A stretch of DNA of 53,387 nt from Serratia plymuthica NBRC 102599 (GTDB lineage: Bacteria; Pseudomonadota; Gammaproteobacteria; Enterobacterales; Enterobacteriaceae): NCBI RefSeq assembly GCF_001590925.1, contig NZ_BCTU01000017.1:1-53387 (forward strand), given 5' to 3'. Position numbers and translations under genes: made by a program. Positions within the stretch are counted from its first letter, which is position 1, and each line of letters begins with the position of its first letter. The notes under the pieces were generated by a model. The model worked only from the letters and a program-made list of their open reading frames with translations, did no database searches and had not been told where the DNA came from. Of the stretch, positions 40,074 to 50,888 are shown in pieces.

Positions 40074-42230
40074 ATGAATATCATCGCAATCATGAGCCCA
40101 ACGGGCGTCTATTACAAAGATGAGCCTATTCGTGAGCTGCACACCGCATTGGCTACGATGGGTTTCCAGTTGGTTTACCCGAAAAATGGCGGCGATTTGC
40201 TGAAGCTGATCGAGGCCAATGCGCGTATTTGCGGAGTGATTTTCGACTGGGACGACTACAGCCTGGAGCTGTGCAGCGAAATTAACGAGCTGAATGAATA
40301 TCTGCCGCTATATGCGTTTATCAACCAGTATTCCACCTTCGACGTCAGTCTGCATGAAATGCGCATGGTGCTGTATTTCTTTGAGTATGGCTTGAATGCG
40401 GCAGATGATATTGCGCAGCGTATCCAGCAATACACCGCAGAATATATCGACACCATTACACCGCCCTTAACCAAGGCACTATTCAACTATGTGCGCGAGG
40501 GTAAATACACCTTTTGCACCCCAGGGCATATGGCCGGCACTGCCTTCCAGAAAAGCCCGGTTGGCTGCCTGTTTTACGATTTTTTCGGTGCCAACACCTT
40601 AAAAGCCGACGTCTCCATATCGGTGACCGAGCTGGGTTCGCTGCTGGACCATACCGGCCCGCATCTGGAGGCCGAAGAGTATATTGCGCGTACCTTTAAC
40701 GCCGAGCAGAGCTATCTGGTGACCAATGGCACCTCCACCGCCAACAAGATTGTCGGCATGTATTCGGCTCCTGCAGGCAGCACGGTGTTGATTGACCGCA
40801 ACTGCCATAAATCGCTGTGCCATCTGCTGATGATGAGCGATATCGTCCCGATCTACCTGCGCCCGCTGCGTAACGCCTACGGCATTCTTGGCGGTATCCC
40901 GCAGCATGAGTTTACCCATGAGAGCATTGCCGGCCGGGTTGCCGCCACCGCGAATGCCAGTTGGCCGGTACATGCGGTGATCACCAACTCGACTTATGAC
41001 GGCCTGCTGTATAACACCGATTACATCAAGCAGACGCTGGATGTGCCATCAATCCATTTTGACTCCGCCTGGGTACCCTATACCAACTTCCATCCAATCT
41101 ACGAAGGCAAGAGCGGCATGAGCGGTGAGCGCACGCCCGGCAAGGTGATCTACGAAACGCAGTCCACGCACAAGCTGCTGGCGGCATTCTCGCAGGCCTC
41201 AATGATTCACATTAAAGGCGATTACGACGAAAGCACCTTTAACGAAGCCTATATGATGCATACCACCACTTCGCCGAACTACGGCATTGTGGCGTCGATG
41301 GAGACTGCCGCCGCAATGCTGCGCGGCAACCCTGGGCGGCGGTTGATTAATCGCTCGGTAGAGCGCGCGCTGCATTTCCGTCGTGAGGTGCAGCGGTTGC
41401 GGGAGGAGAGCGATAGTTGGTTCTTCGATATCTGGCAGCCTGAAGAGATCGACGAGGCACAATGCTGGCCGTTGAACCCGGACGATAATTGGCATGGGTT
41501 TGGCAATACCGACAGCGATCACATGTACCTCGATCCGATCAAGGTGACGATCCTGACGCCGGGAATGAACGAGCTGGGTACGCTGGAGGAGAGCGGGATC
41601 CCGGCGGCGCTGGTGGCGAAATACCTGGACGAGCGCGGCATCGTGGTGGAAAAAACCGGGCCTTATAATCTGCTGTTCCTGTTCAGCATCGGCATTGATA
41701 AAACCAAGGCGATGAGCTTACTGCGTGGCCTGACCGATTTTAAACGCGCTTACGATCTTAATCTGCGGGTGAAGAACATGCTGCCGGATCTGTTCGCGGA
41801 GGATCCTGATTTCTATCGCAATATGCGTATTCAGGATCTGGCAGCCGGGATCCACCGGTTGATCTGCCGGCACGATCTGCCGCGGCTGATGCTGCGGGCA
41901 TTCGATGTGCTGCCGGAAATGAAGCTGACGCCGCACCAAATGTTCCAGCAGCAGGTACGTGGCAATGTGGAAACCTGCGAACTGGATCAACTGGTGGGCA
42001 AGGTGGCGGCCAATATGATCCTGCCTTATCCACCAGGCGTGCCGTTAGTGATGCCGGGTGAGATGATCACCGAGGAGAGCCGTGCGGTGCTCGATTTCTT
42101 GCTGATGCTGTGCTCCATCGGCGAGCGTTATCCCGGCTTTGAAACCGATATCCACGGTGCGAAATTGACCGAGGACGGACGTTATCTGGTGAAGGTACTG
42201 AAAACGCCGCCGGCTGATATCAACGTTTGA
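40074..42230 (+). CDS. ldcC: lysine decarboxylase LdcC
   Basis: LdcC decarboxylates lysine to cadaverine with PLP. It has 718 aa, the size of the Ldc/CadA family, with an N-terminal wing domain, a fold-type I core and a C-terminal domain. The PLP lysine is Lys367 in ETQSTHKLLAAFSQ. It is placed after accA and before the VOC gene as in E. coli, and no cadB or cadC is adjacent. I therefore call it the constitutive LdcC rather than inducible CadA; that choice rests on context. Confidence 0.9.
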   Translation: MNIIAIMSPTGVYYKDEPIRELHTALATMGFQLVYPKNGGDLLKLIEANARICGVIFDWDDYSLELCSEINELNEYLPLYAFINQYSTFDVSLHEMRMVLYFFEYGLNAADDIAQRIQQYTAEYIDTITPPLTKALFNYVREGKYTFCTPGHMAGTAFQKSPVGCLFYDFFGANTLKADVSISVTELGSLLDHTGPHLEAEEYIARTFNAEQSYLVTNGTSTANKIVGMYSAPAGSTVLIDRNCHKSLCHLLMMSDIVPIYLRPLRNAYGILGGIPQHEFTHESIAGRVAATANASWPVHAVITNSTYDGLLYNTDYIKQTLDVPSIHFDSAWVPYTNFHPIYEGKSGMSGERTPGKVIYETQSTHKLLAAFSQASMIHIKGDYDESTFNEAYMMHTTTSPNYGIVASMETAAAMLRGNPGRRLINRSVERALHFRREVQRLREESDSWFFDIWQPEEIDEAQCWPLNPDDNWHGFGNTDSDHMYLDPIKVTILTPGMNELGTLEESGIPAALVAKYLDERGIVVEKTGPYNLLFLFSIGIDKTKAMSLLRGLTDFKRAYDLNLRVKNMLPDLFAEDPDFYRNMRIQDLAAGIHRLICRHDLPRLMLRAFDVLPEMKLTPHQMFQQQVRGNVETCELDQLVGKVAANMILPYPPGVPLVMPGEMITEESRAVLDFLLMLCSIGERYPGFETDIHGAKLTEDGRYLVKVLKTPPADINV

Positions 42231-42248
42231 GCTGCTAACCTTTATGAC

Positions 42249-42276
42249 AGCCCCGTTTGTCCCGCGGGGCTTTTTA
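42249..42276 (+). terminator. intrinsic terminator after ldcC
   Basis: AGCCCCG (42249-42255) pairs with CGGGGCT (42265-42271), followed by TTTTT. Confidence 0.8.
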
Positions 42277-42338
42277 CCGTTGACGTTGCAACCCTCGCCG
42301 GATACCGTGCCTCATCAAGCAGACAATGAGGCATTACC

Positions 42339-42728
42339 ATGTTGGCATTACGTCAGGTGCATCACATCGCAGTGATTGGTTCAGACTATGCGGCCAGTAA
42401 GCATTTCTACTGCGACATCCTCGGTTTTACCCTATTGGGCGAGTTTTATCGTGAAGAACGAGATTCATGGAAGGCGGATCTGGCGCTCAATGGACAATAC
42501 AGTATCGAACTGTTCTCCTTTCCGTCACCACCGGCTCGCGTCAGCCGTCCAGAAGCATGTGGCCTGCGCCACCTGGCGTTCAGTGTAGACGACATCGAAC
42601 AGGCTATCGCGCATCTGGAAGCCGCCGGGATCCTGTGCGAACCGGTACGCGTCGATCCTTATACCCAGTCCCGTTTTACTTTTTTCAGCGATCCTGATGG
42701 ATTGCCACTGGAACTGTATGAACAATGA
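42339..42728 (+). CDS. yaeR: VOC family metalloprotein, YaeR-like
   Basis: A 129-residue glyoxalase/bleomycin-resistance/dioxygenase (VOC) fold protein. Metal ligands are visible in the N-terminal HHIAVIG, in GLRHLAFSVDD and in the C-terminal DPDGLPLELYE. It corresponds by position and sequence to E. coli YaeR, whose substrate is unknown. Calling it a lactoylglutathione lyase would be unsafe. Confidence 0.85.
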   Translation: MLALRQVHHIAVIGSDYAASKHFYCDILGFTLLGEFYREERDSWKADLALNGQYSIELFSFPSPPARVSRPEACGLRHLAFSVDDIEQAIAHLEAAGILCEPVRVDPYTQSRFTFFSDPDGLPLELYEQ

Positions 42729-42806
42729 AGGCTTGTCTGAAGGCATCGGGCTGGTTAACGTGCAGCCCTATGGGCGTTATGGCGGTTTCCTGCTGCTTGT
42801 CAGGCG

Positions 42807-44132
42807 ATGAACGATAAACCCATGAATACCGATCAACTTTCCGTACAGGTCAGCCGACAATTGGGTACGAAGCGGCATTTGCTGGTGGCGTTCAGCGGTG
42901 GCCTGGATTCCAGCGTATTGTTGCACCTGCTGGTGGGGCTGCGGCGGCAATGGCCGGATCTGCAGTTGCGTGCGGTGCATGTGCACCACGGCCTGAGCGC
43001 TTTTGCCGATGAATGGGTGGCCCATTGCCAACGTCAATGCGCCGCCTGGCAGTTGCCGCTGGTGGTCCAACATGTGCAGGTGGATGGCAGGCAGGGCGGG
43101 ATTGAAGCTGCGGCCCGTGCGGCGCGTTACTCAGCCTTTGCCGCTACGCTGGCGGCCGATGAGGTCTTGCTCACGGCGCAACATCTTGATGACCAATGTG
43201 AGACCTTCCTGCTGGCGCTGAAGCGCGGCAGTGGTCCGGCGGGCCTGTCGGCGATGGCCGCTCAGGCATCATTGGGGAATACCCCCTTGCTGCGCCCTTT
43301 GCTGGGTATGTCGCGTCTGCAGTTGGAGGGCTATGCACAGCAGCATCAGCTCACCTGGATAGAGGACGACAGCAATCAGGATCCGCGTTTCGATCGTAAT
43401 TTCCTGCGCCTGCAGGTGCTACCGCTGCTGAACCAACGCTGGCCATATTTTGCCGCCGCGACGGCGCGCAGCGCCAGCCTGTGCGCGGAACAGGAGCAAC
43501 TGCTGGATGAGCTGCTGGCAGAACAGCTGCAAGCGCTGCTCGATGAAGATAATGCACTGGCGATCGACGGCCTGTTGGGTTGTTCGTCTGCGCGCCGTTT
43601 TGCCTTGTTGCGTCGTTGGATCGCGCTGTTTGGCGTTACCATGCCTTCACGCGAACAACTGCAGCGGCTGTGGGACGAGGTGGCGCTCTGCCGGGATGAC
43701 GCCGAGCCGAAGTTGCAGCCGGGGCCCTATCAGATTCGCCGTTTCCGTCGGCGATTATATCTACTGCCGATAATGGCGGATTTGCGCGAAATCAGCCTGA
43801 ACTGGTCATTGGCAGAGCCCCTCGAGCTGCCGGATGGATTGGGTAAGCTGAGTAGCGGGGAAGGCGATATTTGTCTGAGGGCACCACAGCCGCAACAGAA
43901 GGTGAGCGTTCGTTTTGCCGCTCAGGGAACAATCCGCATCCTTGGCCGAGCTCATTCCCGGCCAGTTAAAAAACTGTGGCAGGAGTTGGGCGTGCCGCCG
44001 TGGCAGCGCGAACGTACCCCGCTAATCTATTATGATGACCAGCTTATCGCTGCGCTGGGTGTATTTGTCAGCGAAGCCGGTCAGCCGTCTGAGGGGGAGA
44101 GATCCTGGCGACTGCGTTGGCATAAAAAATAA
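42807..44132 (+). CDS. tilS: tRNA(Ile)-lysidine synthase
   Basis: TilS ligates lysine to C34 of the tRNA-Ile CAU anticodon with ATP, changing both its codon and its charging identity. The frame from 42807 gives 441 aa; ATG 42822 (MNTDQLSVQ) is an equally possible start. The PP-loop SGGLDSS is near residue 32-38. A TilS substrate-binding domain and a C-terminal domain follow. In E. coli tilS is followed directly by rof; here a cytochrome gene intervenes. Confidence 0.95.
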   Translation: MNDKPMNTDQLSVQVSRQLGTKRHLLVAFSGGLDSSVLLHLLVGLRRQWPDLQLRAVHVHHGLSAFADEWVAHCQRQCAAWQLPLVVQHVQVDGRQGGIEAAARAARYSAFAATLAADEVLLTAQHLDDQCETFLLALKRGSGPAGLSAMAAQASLGNTPLLRPLLGMSRLQLEGYAQQHQLTWIEDDSNQDPRFDRNFLRLQVLPLLNQRWPYFAAATARSASLCAEQEQLLDELLAEQLQALLDEDNALAIDGLLGCSSARRFALLRRWIALFGVTMPSREQLQRLWDEVALCRDDAEPKLQPGPYQIRRFRRRLYLLPIMADLREISLNWSLAEPLELPDGLGKLSSGEGDICLRAPQPQQKVSVRFAAQGTIRILGRAHSRPVKKLWQELGVPPWQRERTPLIYYDDQLIAALGVFVSEAGQPSEGERSWRLRWHKK

Positions 44133-44152
44133 TAATAGTATGAGGAGCAATG

Positions 44153-44467
44153 ATGAAATTTGTGAGCGCAATGGCCGTGGTGTTCGGTCTTTTCAGTCTG
44201 TCGGCCAACGCGGCGGGAGACGTGGCCGCAGGGAAGGGTAAATCCGCCAGCTGTGTCGCGTGTCATGGCGCGGAGGGGAAGGTGTCGGTACCGATGTATC
44301 CGAATCTGGCAGGGCAAAACGCCATGTATCTGGAGCATGCGCTGCAGGCGTATAAAAAAGGGGAGCGCAACGGCGGCCAGGCTGAAGTGATGAAGGCCTA
44401 CGTCTCGGCATTGTCTGATGATGATATTGCCGATCTGGCAGCTTACTATGCCAGTCTTAAACCATAG
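44153..44467 (+). CDS. small periplasmic class I cytochrome c
   Basis: A 104-residue protein with a signal peptide (hydrophobic core [14 protein letters not shown], cleavage after ANA) and one heme-binding CVACH motif. It resembles cytochrome c553/c4-half domains: [20 protein letters not shown] and [15 protein letters not shown] are typical, and a methionine in this region would be the distal ligand. GAGGAG is 5 nt before this ATG; another ATG directly upstream (44150) is also possible. It is absent at this site in E. coli. The redox partner is unknown and maturation would need Ccm proteins not seen here. Confidence 0.85.
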   Translation: MKFVSAMAVVFGLFSLSANAAGDVAAGKGKSASCVACHGAEGKVSVPMYPNLAGQNAMYLEHALQAYKKGERNGGQAEVMKAYVSALSDDDIADLAAYYASLKP

Positions 44468-44500
44468 CCAGTCTTAAACCCTAGCCAGCCTGAAGCCATA
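44450..44500 (+). repeat. 17-nt tandem repeat, three copies, at the cytochrome c stop codon
   Basis: Units start at 44450, 44467 and 44484. The first two are GCCAGTCTTAAACC plus A or C, then TA; the third has four changes. The first unit is coding and the TAG stop is made by the unit junction. It looks like recent slippage or local duplication. Confidence 0.8.
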
Positions 44501-44507
44501 AATGACG

Positions 44508-44529
44508 AGGGCAGCCGTTGGGCTGCCCT
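44508..44529. terminator. hairpin between convergent cytochrome c gene and rof
   Basis: AGGGCAGCC (44508-44516) pairs perfectly with GGCTGCCCT (44521-44529). T-tracts on either side are weak. Confidence 0.45.
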
Positions 44530-44552
44530 GTTGGGATGGCGTTACCGAAAAA

Positions 44553-45767
<1,215 letters not shown>

Positions 45768-45770
45768 CCG

Positions 45771-46184
45771 GTGCTGGAACTGTCAAGAAACGTAGCCATA
45801 CCGGATAACGAGCTGGAACTGACGGCGATCCGCGCGCAGGGCGCGGGGGGCCAGCACGTGAATAAAACCTCAACGGCTATCCATTTGCGCTTTGACATCC
45901 GGGCATCCAGCCTGCCAGAGTATTATAAGGAAAGGCTGCTGGCCCTGAATAATCATTTAATTACTGCCGACGGCGTGGTGATTATTAAAGCGCAGGAATA
46001 TCGCAGCCAGGAATTAAACCGCGAGGCGGCGCTGGCCAGGCTGGTGGCGTTGATTCAGCAGGCGATGGTGGTGGAAAAAGCGCGCAGAGCGACCAAGCCC
46101 ACGAAAGGGGCAAAATTACGCCGGCTGGAAGGCAAGGTACGTAAAGGCGCGACAAAAGCGCTGCGTGGCAAAATCCGCACTTAA
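45771..46184 (+). CDS. arfB: alternative ribosome-rescue factor ArfB
   Basis: ArfB (YaeJ) hydrolyses peptidyl-tRNA on ribosomes stalled without a stop codon. It has 137 aa. The GGQ catalytic loop is at residues 26-28 ([12 protein letters not shown]). The C-terminal tail is long and basic ([18 protein letters not shown]) and would occupy the empty mRNA channel. The GTG start at 45771 sits 3 nt after yaeQ, suggesting coupling. Confidence 0.95.
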   Translation: MLELSRNVAIPDNELELTAIRAQGAGGQHVNKTSTAIHLRFDIRASSLPEYYKERLLALNNHLITADGVVIIKAQEYRSQELNREAALARLVALIQQAMVVEKARRATKPTKGAKLRRLEGKVRKGATKALRGKIRT

Positions 46185-46213
46185 GGATACATGAACACAG
46201 TAGGAGAATAGCT

Positions 46214-46897
46214 GTGAAGAAAATAACAATAGCCCTGTTTTTAGCGGCAGGGGCACTCTCATTATTGGGATGTAATAATCAGTATCAGCCGAAAGAACAA
46301 CCTCTTCAGGCGATGCAGCAGAGCTATCAGGGCGTACTGCCTTGCGCTGATTGCAGTGGTCTGGATACTGCGCTATTCCTGGATGAAGACGGCACTTTCA
46401 TTTTGCAGGAAACCTATCGCGAAACCAAAGACGGGGACCAGAGCTTTGCCGATTATGGTAAATGGGCGCGAACCGCCGATAAGCTGGTACTGACCGACAG
46501 CCATGGCGAAAAACGCTATTTCCGCCCGGTAGGCAAGAGTCTGGAAATGTTGGACCAAAGCGGCGCAGTGATCGAATCCACGCTGAACTACCGCCTGGAT
46601 CCGGTGGAGAAAGCGTTGCCTAAAACGCCGATGGCGCTCAAAGGCAGCTATACCTACATGGCGGATGCCGCGGTGTTCAAGGATTGCGCCACCGGCAAGA
46701 CTTTCCCGGTAGACAATACTATCGCGTTGGAACAAGGGTATGCCAAAGCGTACAAAACCCCCGGTGAGCCGGTGTTCCTGACCTTGAATGGCCATTTCAG
46801 CGTACAGCCTTCCATGGAGGAAGGGCAGACCGAGAAGGCGTTGGTTTCGGACGGCAAGATAGTCTTCGATAAGAACAAGAACTGCGACAGCAAATAA
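46214..46897 (+). CDS. nlpE: envelope stress lipoprotein NlpE
   Basis: NlpE (CutF) is an outer-membrane lipoprotein that activates the Cpx response on surface contact, lipoprotein-trafficking or redox stress. The GTG at 46214 after TAGGAG gives 227 aa. The lipobox is LLGC with Cys20. The N-terminal barrel has the CXXC motif LPCADCSG (Cys44, Cys47). A C-terminal domain has a cysteine in FKDCATG and one near the end (KNCDSK), the pair expected to form the redox-sensing disulfide. Confidence 0.95.
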   Translation: MKKITIALFLAAGALSLLGCNNQYQPKEQPLQAMQQSYQGVLPCADCSGLDTALFLDEDGTFILQETYRETKDGDQSFADYGKWARTADKLVLTDSHGEKRYFRPVGKSLEMLDQSGAVIESTLNYRLDPVEKALPKTPMALKGSYTYMADAAVFKDCATGKTFPVDNTIALEQGYAKAYKTPGEPVFLTLNGHFSVQPSMEEGQTEKALVSDGKIVFDKNKNCDSK

Positions 46898-46904
46898 TCG
46901 CTAT

Positions 46905-46931
46905 AAAAAAACCCGCCGAGGCGGGTTTTTT
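46905..46931. terminator. bidirectional terminator between nlpE and proS
   Basis: An A-run, ACCCGCC, GA, GGCGGGT and a T-run form a symmetric structure that can stop both convergent genes. Confidence 0.9.
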
Positions 46932-46949
46932 ACTTTCTGACACAGCCGT

Positions 46950-48668
46950 TTAGCGCTTGATCTGCCCCAGCAGGAAATCAACGATTTCGCCGGTTTTGAT
47001 CATTTGCTTCTCGCCGACGCGGCGATTTTTGTATTCAATCTCTTCGCTATCGAGGTTACGGTCGCCGATGACGATTGAGTGTGGCACGCCAATCAGTTCC
47101 ATATCCGCGAACATTACGCCTGGACGCTCTTTGCGGTCGTCGAGAATAACGTCGATGCCGTGCGAACGCAGGGTGTTGTACAGTTCTTCAGCCAGCGCCT
47201 GCACGCGGAAGGATTTGTGCATGTTCATTGGCAGAATAGCCACCTGGAATGGGGCGATGGCGTCCGGCCAGATGATCCCGCGATCGTCATGGTTCTGTTC
47301 GATGGCGGCAGCCACTACGCGGGTGACCCCGATGCCGTAGCAACCCATGGTCAGAACCTGGTTACGGCCATCTTCACCCTGAACGGTGGCTTTCATCGCT
47401 TCAGAGTATTTGGTGCCGAGCTGGAAGATATGGCCCACTTCGATACCGCGTTTGATCAACAGCGTGCCTTTACCGTCCGGGCTGGCGTCGCCTTCCACAA
47501 CGTTACGAATATCGGCAACCTGCGGCAGAGGCAGATCGCGCTCCCAGTTAATGCCGAAGTAGTGTTTGCCGTCGATATTAGCGCCGGCGCCAAAATCGCT
47601 CATCGCCGCTACGCTGCGATCGGCCACGACCGGAACCTGCAGATTGACCGGGCCGAGGGAACCAGGGCCGGCACCGACGATGGCGCGGATTTCTTCTTCG
47701 GTGGCAAAGGTCAACGGAGCGGCTACCTGTGGCAGCTTCTCGGCCTTGATTTCGTTCAGCTCATGATCGCCGCGTACCAGCAGGGCAACCAGCTTGTGGC
47801 CGCTTTCTTTTTCGGCGTGCACCAGTAGCGTCTTGACGGTCTTCTCAACCGGCAGTTGGAATTGCTCTACCAGTTCGGCGATGGTCTTGGCATTTGGCGT
47901 ATCCACAATGCGTAGTTCTTCGCTGGCTGCCGCGCGCGGCTGAGCCGGCGCCACTGCTTCTGCCAGTTCGATATTGGCGGCAAAGTCAGAACCGGTAGAG
48001 AACACGATATCGTCTTCACCGCTGTCGGCCAGCACCTGGAACTCGTGTGATGCGCTACCGCCAATCGAGCCGGTATCGGCATGCACTGGGCGGAAATCCA
48101 GGCCCATACGGCTGAAGATTTTGCTGTAGGCTTCGTACATTGCATCGTAGGTCGCCTGCAGGGATTCCTGCGAAGTATGGAATGAGTAGGCATCTTTCAT
48201 CAGGAATTCGCGAGAACGCATCACGCCGAAACGGGGGCGCACTTCATCGCGGAACTTGGTCTGAATCTGGAAGAAGTTCAGCGGCAGCTGTTTGTAAGAG
48301 CTGATCTCGTTACGGATCAGATCCGTAATCACTTCTTCGTGCGTTGGGCCCAGCACAAACGGACGTTCGCCGCGATCGACAAAGCGCAGCAGCTCAGGAC
48401 CATACTGTTCCCAACGACCGCTTTCCTGCCATAAATCAGCGGGTTGAACCACCGGCATGCAAACTTCGATCGCGTTGGCATTGTTCATTTCTTCGCGGAC
48501 GATGTTCTCAACCTTTTTCAGAACGCGCAGGCCGGTTGGCAGCCAGGTGTAAAGACCTGAGGCCAGCTTGCGAATCATCCCGGCGCGCAGCATCAACTGG
48601 TGGCTGATCACTTCGGCGTCGGCAGGTGTCTCCTTCAGGGTGGAGAGCAAATATTGGCTAGTACGCAT
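46950..48668 (-). CDS. proS: prolyl-tRNA synthetase
   Basis: ProRS charges tRNA-Pro. At 572 aa it is the bacterial long form with a cis-editing INS domain (about 220-400) that hydrolyses Ala-tRNA-Pro, inserted between class II motifs 2 and 3. The class II core is visible at [35 protein letters not shown] and [16 protein letters not shown]-terminal anticodon-binding domain follows. It converges with nlpE. Confidence 0.97.
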   Translation of the reverse strand: MRTSQYLLSTLKETPADAEVISHQLMLRAGMIRKLASGLYTWLPTGLRVLKKVENIVREEMNNANAIEVCMPVVQPADLWQESGRWEQYGPELLRFVDRGERPFVLGPTHEEVITDLIRNEISSYKQLPLNFFQIQTKFRDEVRPRFGVMRSREFLMKDAYSFHTSQESLQATYDAMYEAYSKIFSRMGLDFRPVHADTGSIGGSASHEFQVLADSGEDDIVFSTGSDFAANIELAEAVAPAQPRAAASEELRIVDTPNAKTIAELVEQFQLPVEKTVKTLLVHAEKESGHKLVALLVRGDHELNEIKAEKLPQVAAPLTFATEEEIRAIVGAGPGSLGPVNLQVPVVADRSVAAMSDFGAGANIDGKHYFGINWERDLPLPQVADIRNVVEGDASPDGKGTLLIKRGIEVGHIFQLGTKYSEAMKATVQGEDGRNQVLTMGCYGIGVTRVVAAAIEQNHDDRGIIWPDAIAPFQVAILPMNMHKSFRVQALAEELYNTLRSHGIDVILDDRKERPGVMFADMELIGVPHSIVIGDRNLDSEEIEYKNRRVGEKQMIKTGEIVDFLLGQIKR

Positions 48669-48788
48669 GGTGTTTTGGTTCCGTTAGAACTGCAAATTGC
48701 ATCGGGCAGCCACAGTGGCGGCCAAAAGTGACAAAAGTGGTTTAGTTTACCAGTGCGAGCGGGTTGTCAAAAGAGAGACGGTGGAATT

Positions 48789-49496
48789 TTAACGCAGGTC
48801 GAGTGACAACACCTCGGTTTGCTGATCCACCACCCGCCAGCGCACGTTGAAATCCAGCAGCCAAACCGCATAATCCCGTTCCGCTTCTTCTCCCTTTCGG
48901 TAGGCCGGGCGTGGATCCTGGGCCAGCACCTGGGTGATAAAACGCCGCAGTTGCGGATAGCGTTGTTGGTGCTGCTGTAGCTGTTGTTCAGCCTCGGGGG
49001 TAAAACGCACTGGCATATCGCCGGCGGGCGCCGTCTGAGCAAACCCGGCGCGGGCCTGCGGTTGGCTTTCGGCAAACGGCAGGTAGGGTTTGATATCCAC
49101 CACCGGCGTGCCATCAACCAGATCCAGGCTACCCAGTTCCAGCACCACTTCGCCCCCTTGAACACGTACGCCTTTTAATTCGATTAACGACATGCCTAGC
49201 GGGTTAGGGCGGAAGGTAGAACGGGTGGCAAAGACCCCCATCCGGGCATTGCCGCCCAGGCGCGGTGGCCGCACGGTGGGACGCCAGCCGCCTTCCAGGG
49301 TTTGATGAAAAATAAACATCACCCACAGGTGGCTGAAATCGCTGAGACCGCGTACTGCTTCCGCCTGATTGTAGGGCGGTAGCAGTACTAACTCACCGCC
49401 ACCGTCTTCGACCAACCCCGGCTGGCGAGGTACGGCGAACTTTTCTTTATACGGTGAACGGATGGTTCCGATCTGATTGAAGACAAACTCGGTCAT
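48789..49496 (-). CDS. trmO: tRNA (t6A37) N6-methyltransferase TrmO
   Basis: TrmO (YaeB, TsaA) adds a SAM-derived methyl to N6 of t6A37 in tRNA-Thr, making m6t6A. It has 235 aa. The N-terminal beta-barrel fold is marked by IGTIRSPYKEKFAVPRQPG, GGWRPTVRPPRLGGN, and TRSTFRPNPLG. A small C-terminal domain follows. The start codon overlaps the end of rcsF by 4 bp. Confidence 0.94.
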   Translation of the reverse strand: MTEFVFNQIGTIRSPYKEKFAVPRQPGLVEDGGGELVLLPPYNQAEAVRGLSDFSHLWVMFIFHQTLEGGWRPTVRPPRLGGNARMGVFATRSTFRPNPLGMSLIELKGVRVQGGEVVLELGSLDLVDGTPVVDIKPYLPFAESQPQARAGFAQTAPAGDMPVRFTPEAEQQLQQHQQRYPQLRRFITQVLAQDPRPAYRKGEEAERDYAVWLLDFNVRWRVVDQQTEVLSLDLR

Positions 49497-49897
49497 TTGG
49501 ACGAAACGCTAAGCGCTGAACCCTGGCAAATAGCCTGTTGGTAGCAACCGGCAACGCCGCCGACAATCTGACAGTCGTGCAGCAGCACGGCGTTTGCTTT
49601 CATGTAAGAAGCGCGGATCTGCATGCGTTTACGGGCCGTCGCCAGATTTGGCGGTGAATCCTGTACGGTGGTCTGGCATGACTCGCCAGAGACTTCACCC
49701 AGATCGCGGAAAGGTTTACCCACTAATTCTTCTGCACTTTTATACAGTTTTACCGGCGCTGGACGTGCCGCGGGCGTCGTCTTTGTCGGTGTGGTTACAG
49801 TTGGTTTGCTGGTGTTGTTTGTTGAGGAGGGCGCGATACGCTGCGACGAACACCCTGCCAGCGCGAGCGCTAACAAACAGAGAGATAAAACACGCAT
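49493..49897 (-). CDS. rcsF: Rcs stress-sensing outer membrane lipoprotein RcsF
   Basis: RcsF detects outer-membrane and LPS damage and signals via IgaA to the Rcs phosphorelay; it is threaded through BamA/OMP complexes in E. coli. It has 134 aa. The lipobox is LAGC (Cys16). A proline/threonine-rich linker (about 25-50) precedes the folded domain. Its four cysteines, 74, 109, 118 and 124, sit at the E. coli positions and form two nonconsecutive disulfides in that protein. Confidence 0.95.
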   Translation of the reverse strand: MRVLSLCLLALALAGCSSQRIAPSSTNNTSKPTVTTPTKTTPAARPAPVKLYKSAEELVGKPFRDLGEVSGESCQTTVQDSPPNLATARKRMQIRASYMKANAVLLHDCQIVGGVAGCYQQAICQGSALSVSSK

Positions 49898-49949
49898 TGA
49901 GATTCCTCTGTCTTTTTATAGAAGTGGCGCTATTGAAGCAATCTACGGC

Positions 49950-49981
49950 GGAAATAACAAGACGGGCCGGAGCCCGTCTTG
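49950..49981 (-). terminator. intrinsic terminator after metQ
   Basis: The perfect 10-bp stem CAAGACGGGC with GCCCGTCTTG (49958-49981) has a CGGA-type loop; on the minus strand it is followed by TTATTTCC. Confidence 0.7.
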
Positions 49982-50012
49982 CAATTATAGGAATAAAATC
50001 GGTAATGAATGA

Positions 50013-50828
50013 TTACCAGCCTTTTACTGCGCCACCGTTAAAGATCTTGTTGGCCGCTTCGTTAACTTCGTCAGACTGGTATGCCTGCACGAACTTCTTC
50101 ACGTTTTCCGCGTCTTTGTTGTCTTCACGGGCAACCAGCAGGTTAACGTACGGTGAGTCTTTATCTTCAACAAACAGACCGTCTTTGGCAGGAGTCAGGC
50201 CGATCTGGCTGGCGTAGGTCGTGTTGATCACCGCCAGTGCGATTTGCTGATCGTCCAGTGAGCGTGGCAACTGTGGCGCTTCCAGCTCTACCAGTTTCAG
50301 GTTTTTCGGGTTCTCGGTCACGTCCAGCACGGTCGGCAGCAGGCCAACACCGTCTTTCAGTTTGATCAGGTTAACCTTCTGCAGCAGCAGCAAAGAACGG
50401 CCCAGGTTGGTCGGATCATTAGGCAGGGCAACCTGGGAACCGTCTTTCAGCTCATCCAGTGATTTGATTTTCTTGGAGTAACCGGCAATCGGGTAAACGA
50501 AGGAATTACCTACCGATACCAGTTTATAGCCGCGATCCTTGATTTGCTGATCCAGATACGGTTTGTGCTGGAAGGCGTTCAGATCGATATCGCCTTTGCT
50601 CAGCGCTTCGTTTGGCAGCACGTAGTCATTGAACGTCACCAGTTCAACGTCCAGACCGTATTTCTCTTTCGCCACTTTCTGCGCTATTTCTGCAACCTGC
50701 TGCTCAGCACCGACGATAACGCCTACTTTAATATGGTTTGGATCTTTTTCTTCCTGACCGCAGCCTGCCAGAGCCAGAGTACCGATCAGTGCGCCGATTG
50801 CCGCGATGGATTTAAATTTTAACGACAT
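50013..50828 (-). CDS. metQ: methionine ABC transporter substrate-binding lipoprotein MetQ
   Basis: MetQ captures D- and L-methionine in the periplasm for the MetNI importer. It has 271 aa. The signal peptide ends LAGC with Cys23. The NlpA-family fold begins with HIKVGVIVGAEQQ and contains LNAFQHKPYLDQQ. It is the last gene of metNIQ, 60 nt after metI. A hairpin terminator follows. Confidence 0.96.
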   Translation of the reverse strand: MSLKFKSIAAIGALIGTLALAGCGQEEKDPNHIKVGVIVGAEQQVAEIAQKVAKEKYGLDVELVTFNDYVLPNEALSKGDIDLNAFQHKPYLDQQIKDRGYKLVSVGNSFVYPIAGYSKKIKSLDELKDGSQVALPNDPTNLGRSLLLLQKVNLIKLKDGVGLLPTVLDVTENPKNLKLVELEAPQLPRSLDDQQIALAVINTTYASQIGLTPAKDGLFVEDKDSPYVNLLVAREDNKDAENVKKFVQAYQSDEVNEAANKIFNGGAVKGW

Positions 50829-50888
50829 ATCCCTTCCTCATTAGACTCGCATTAAAAATACGCTGTGTGAGCGCAGTTGCTGTAAAAA

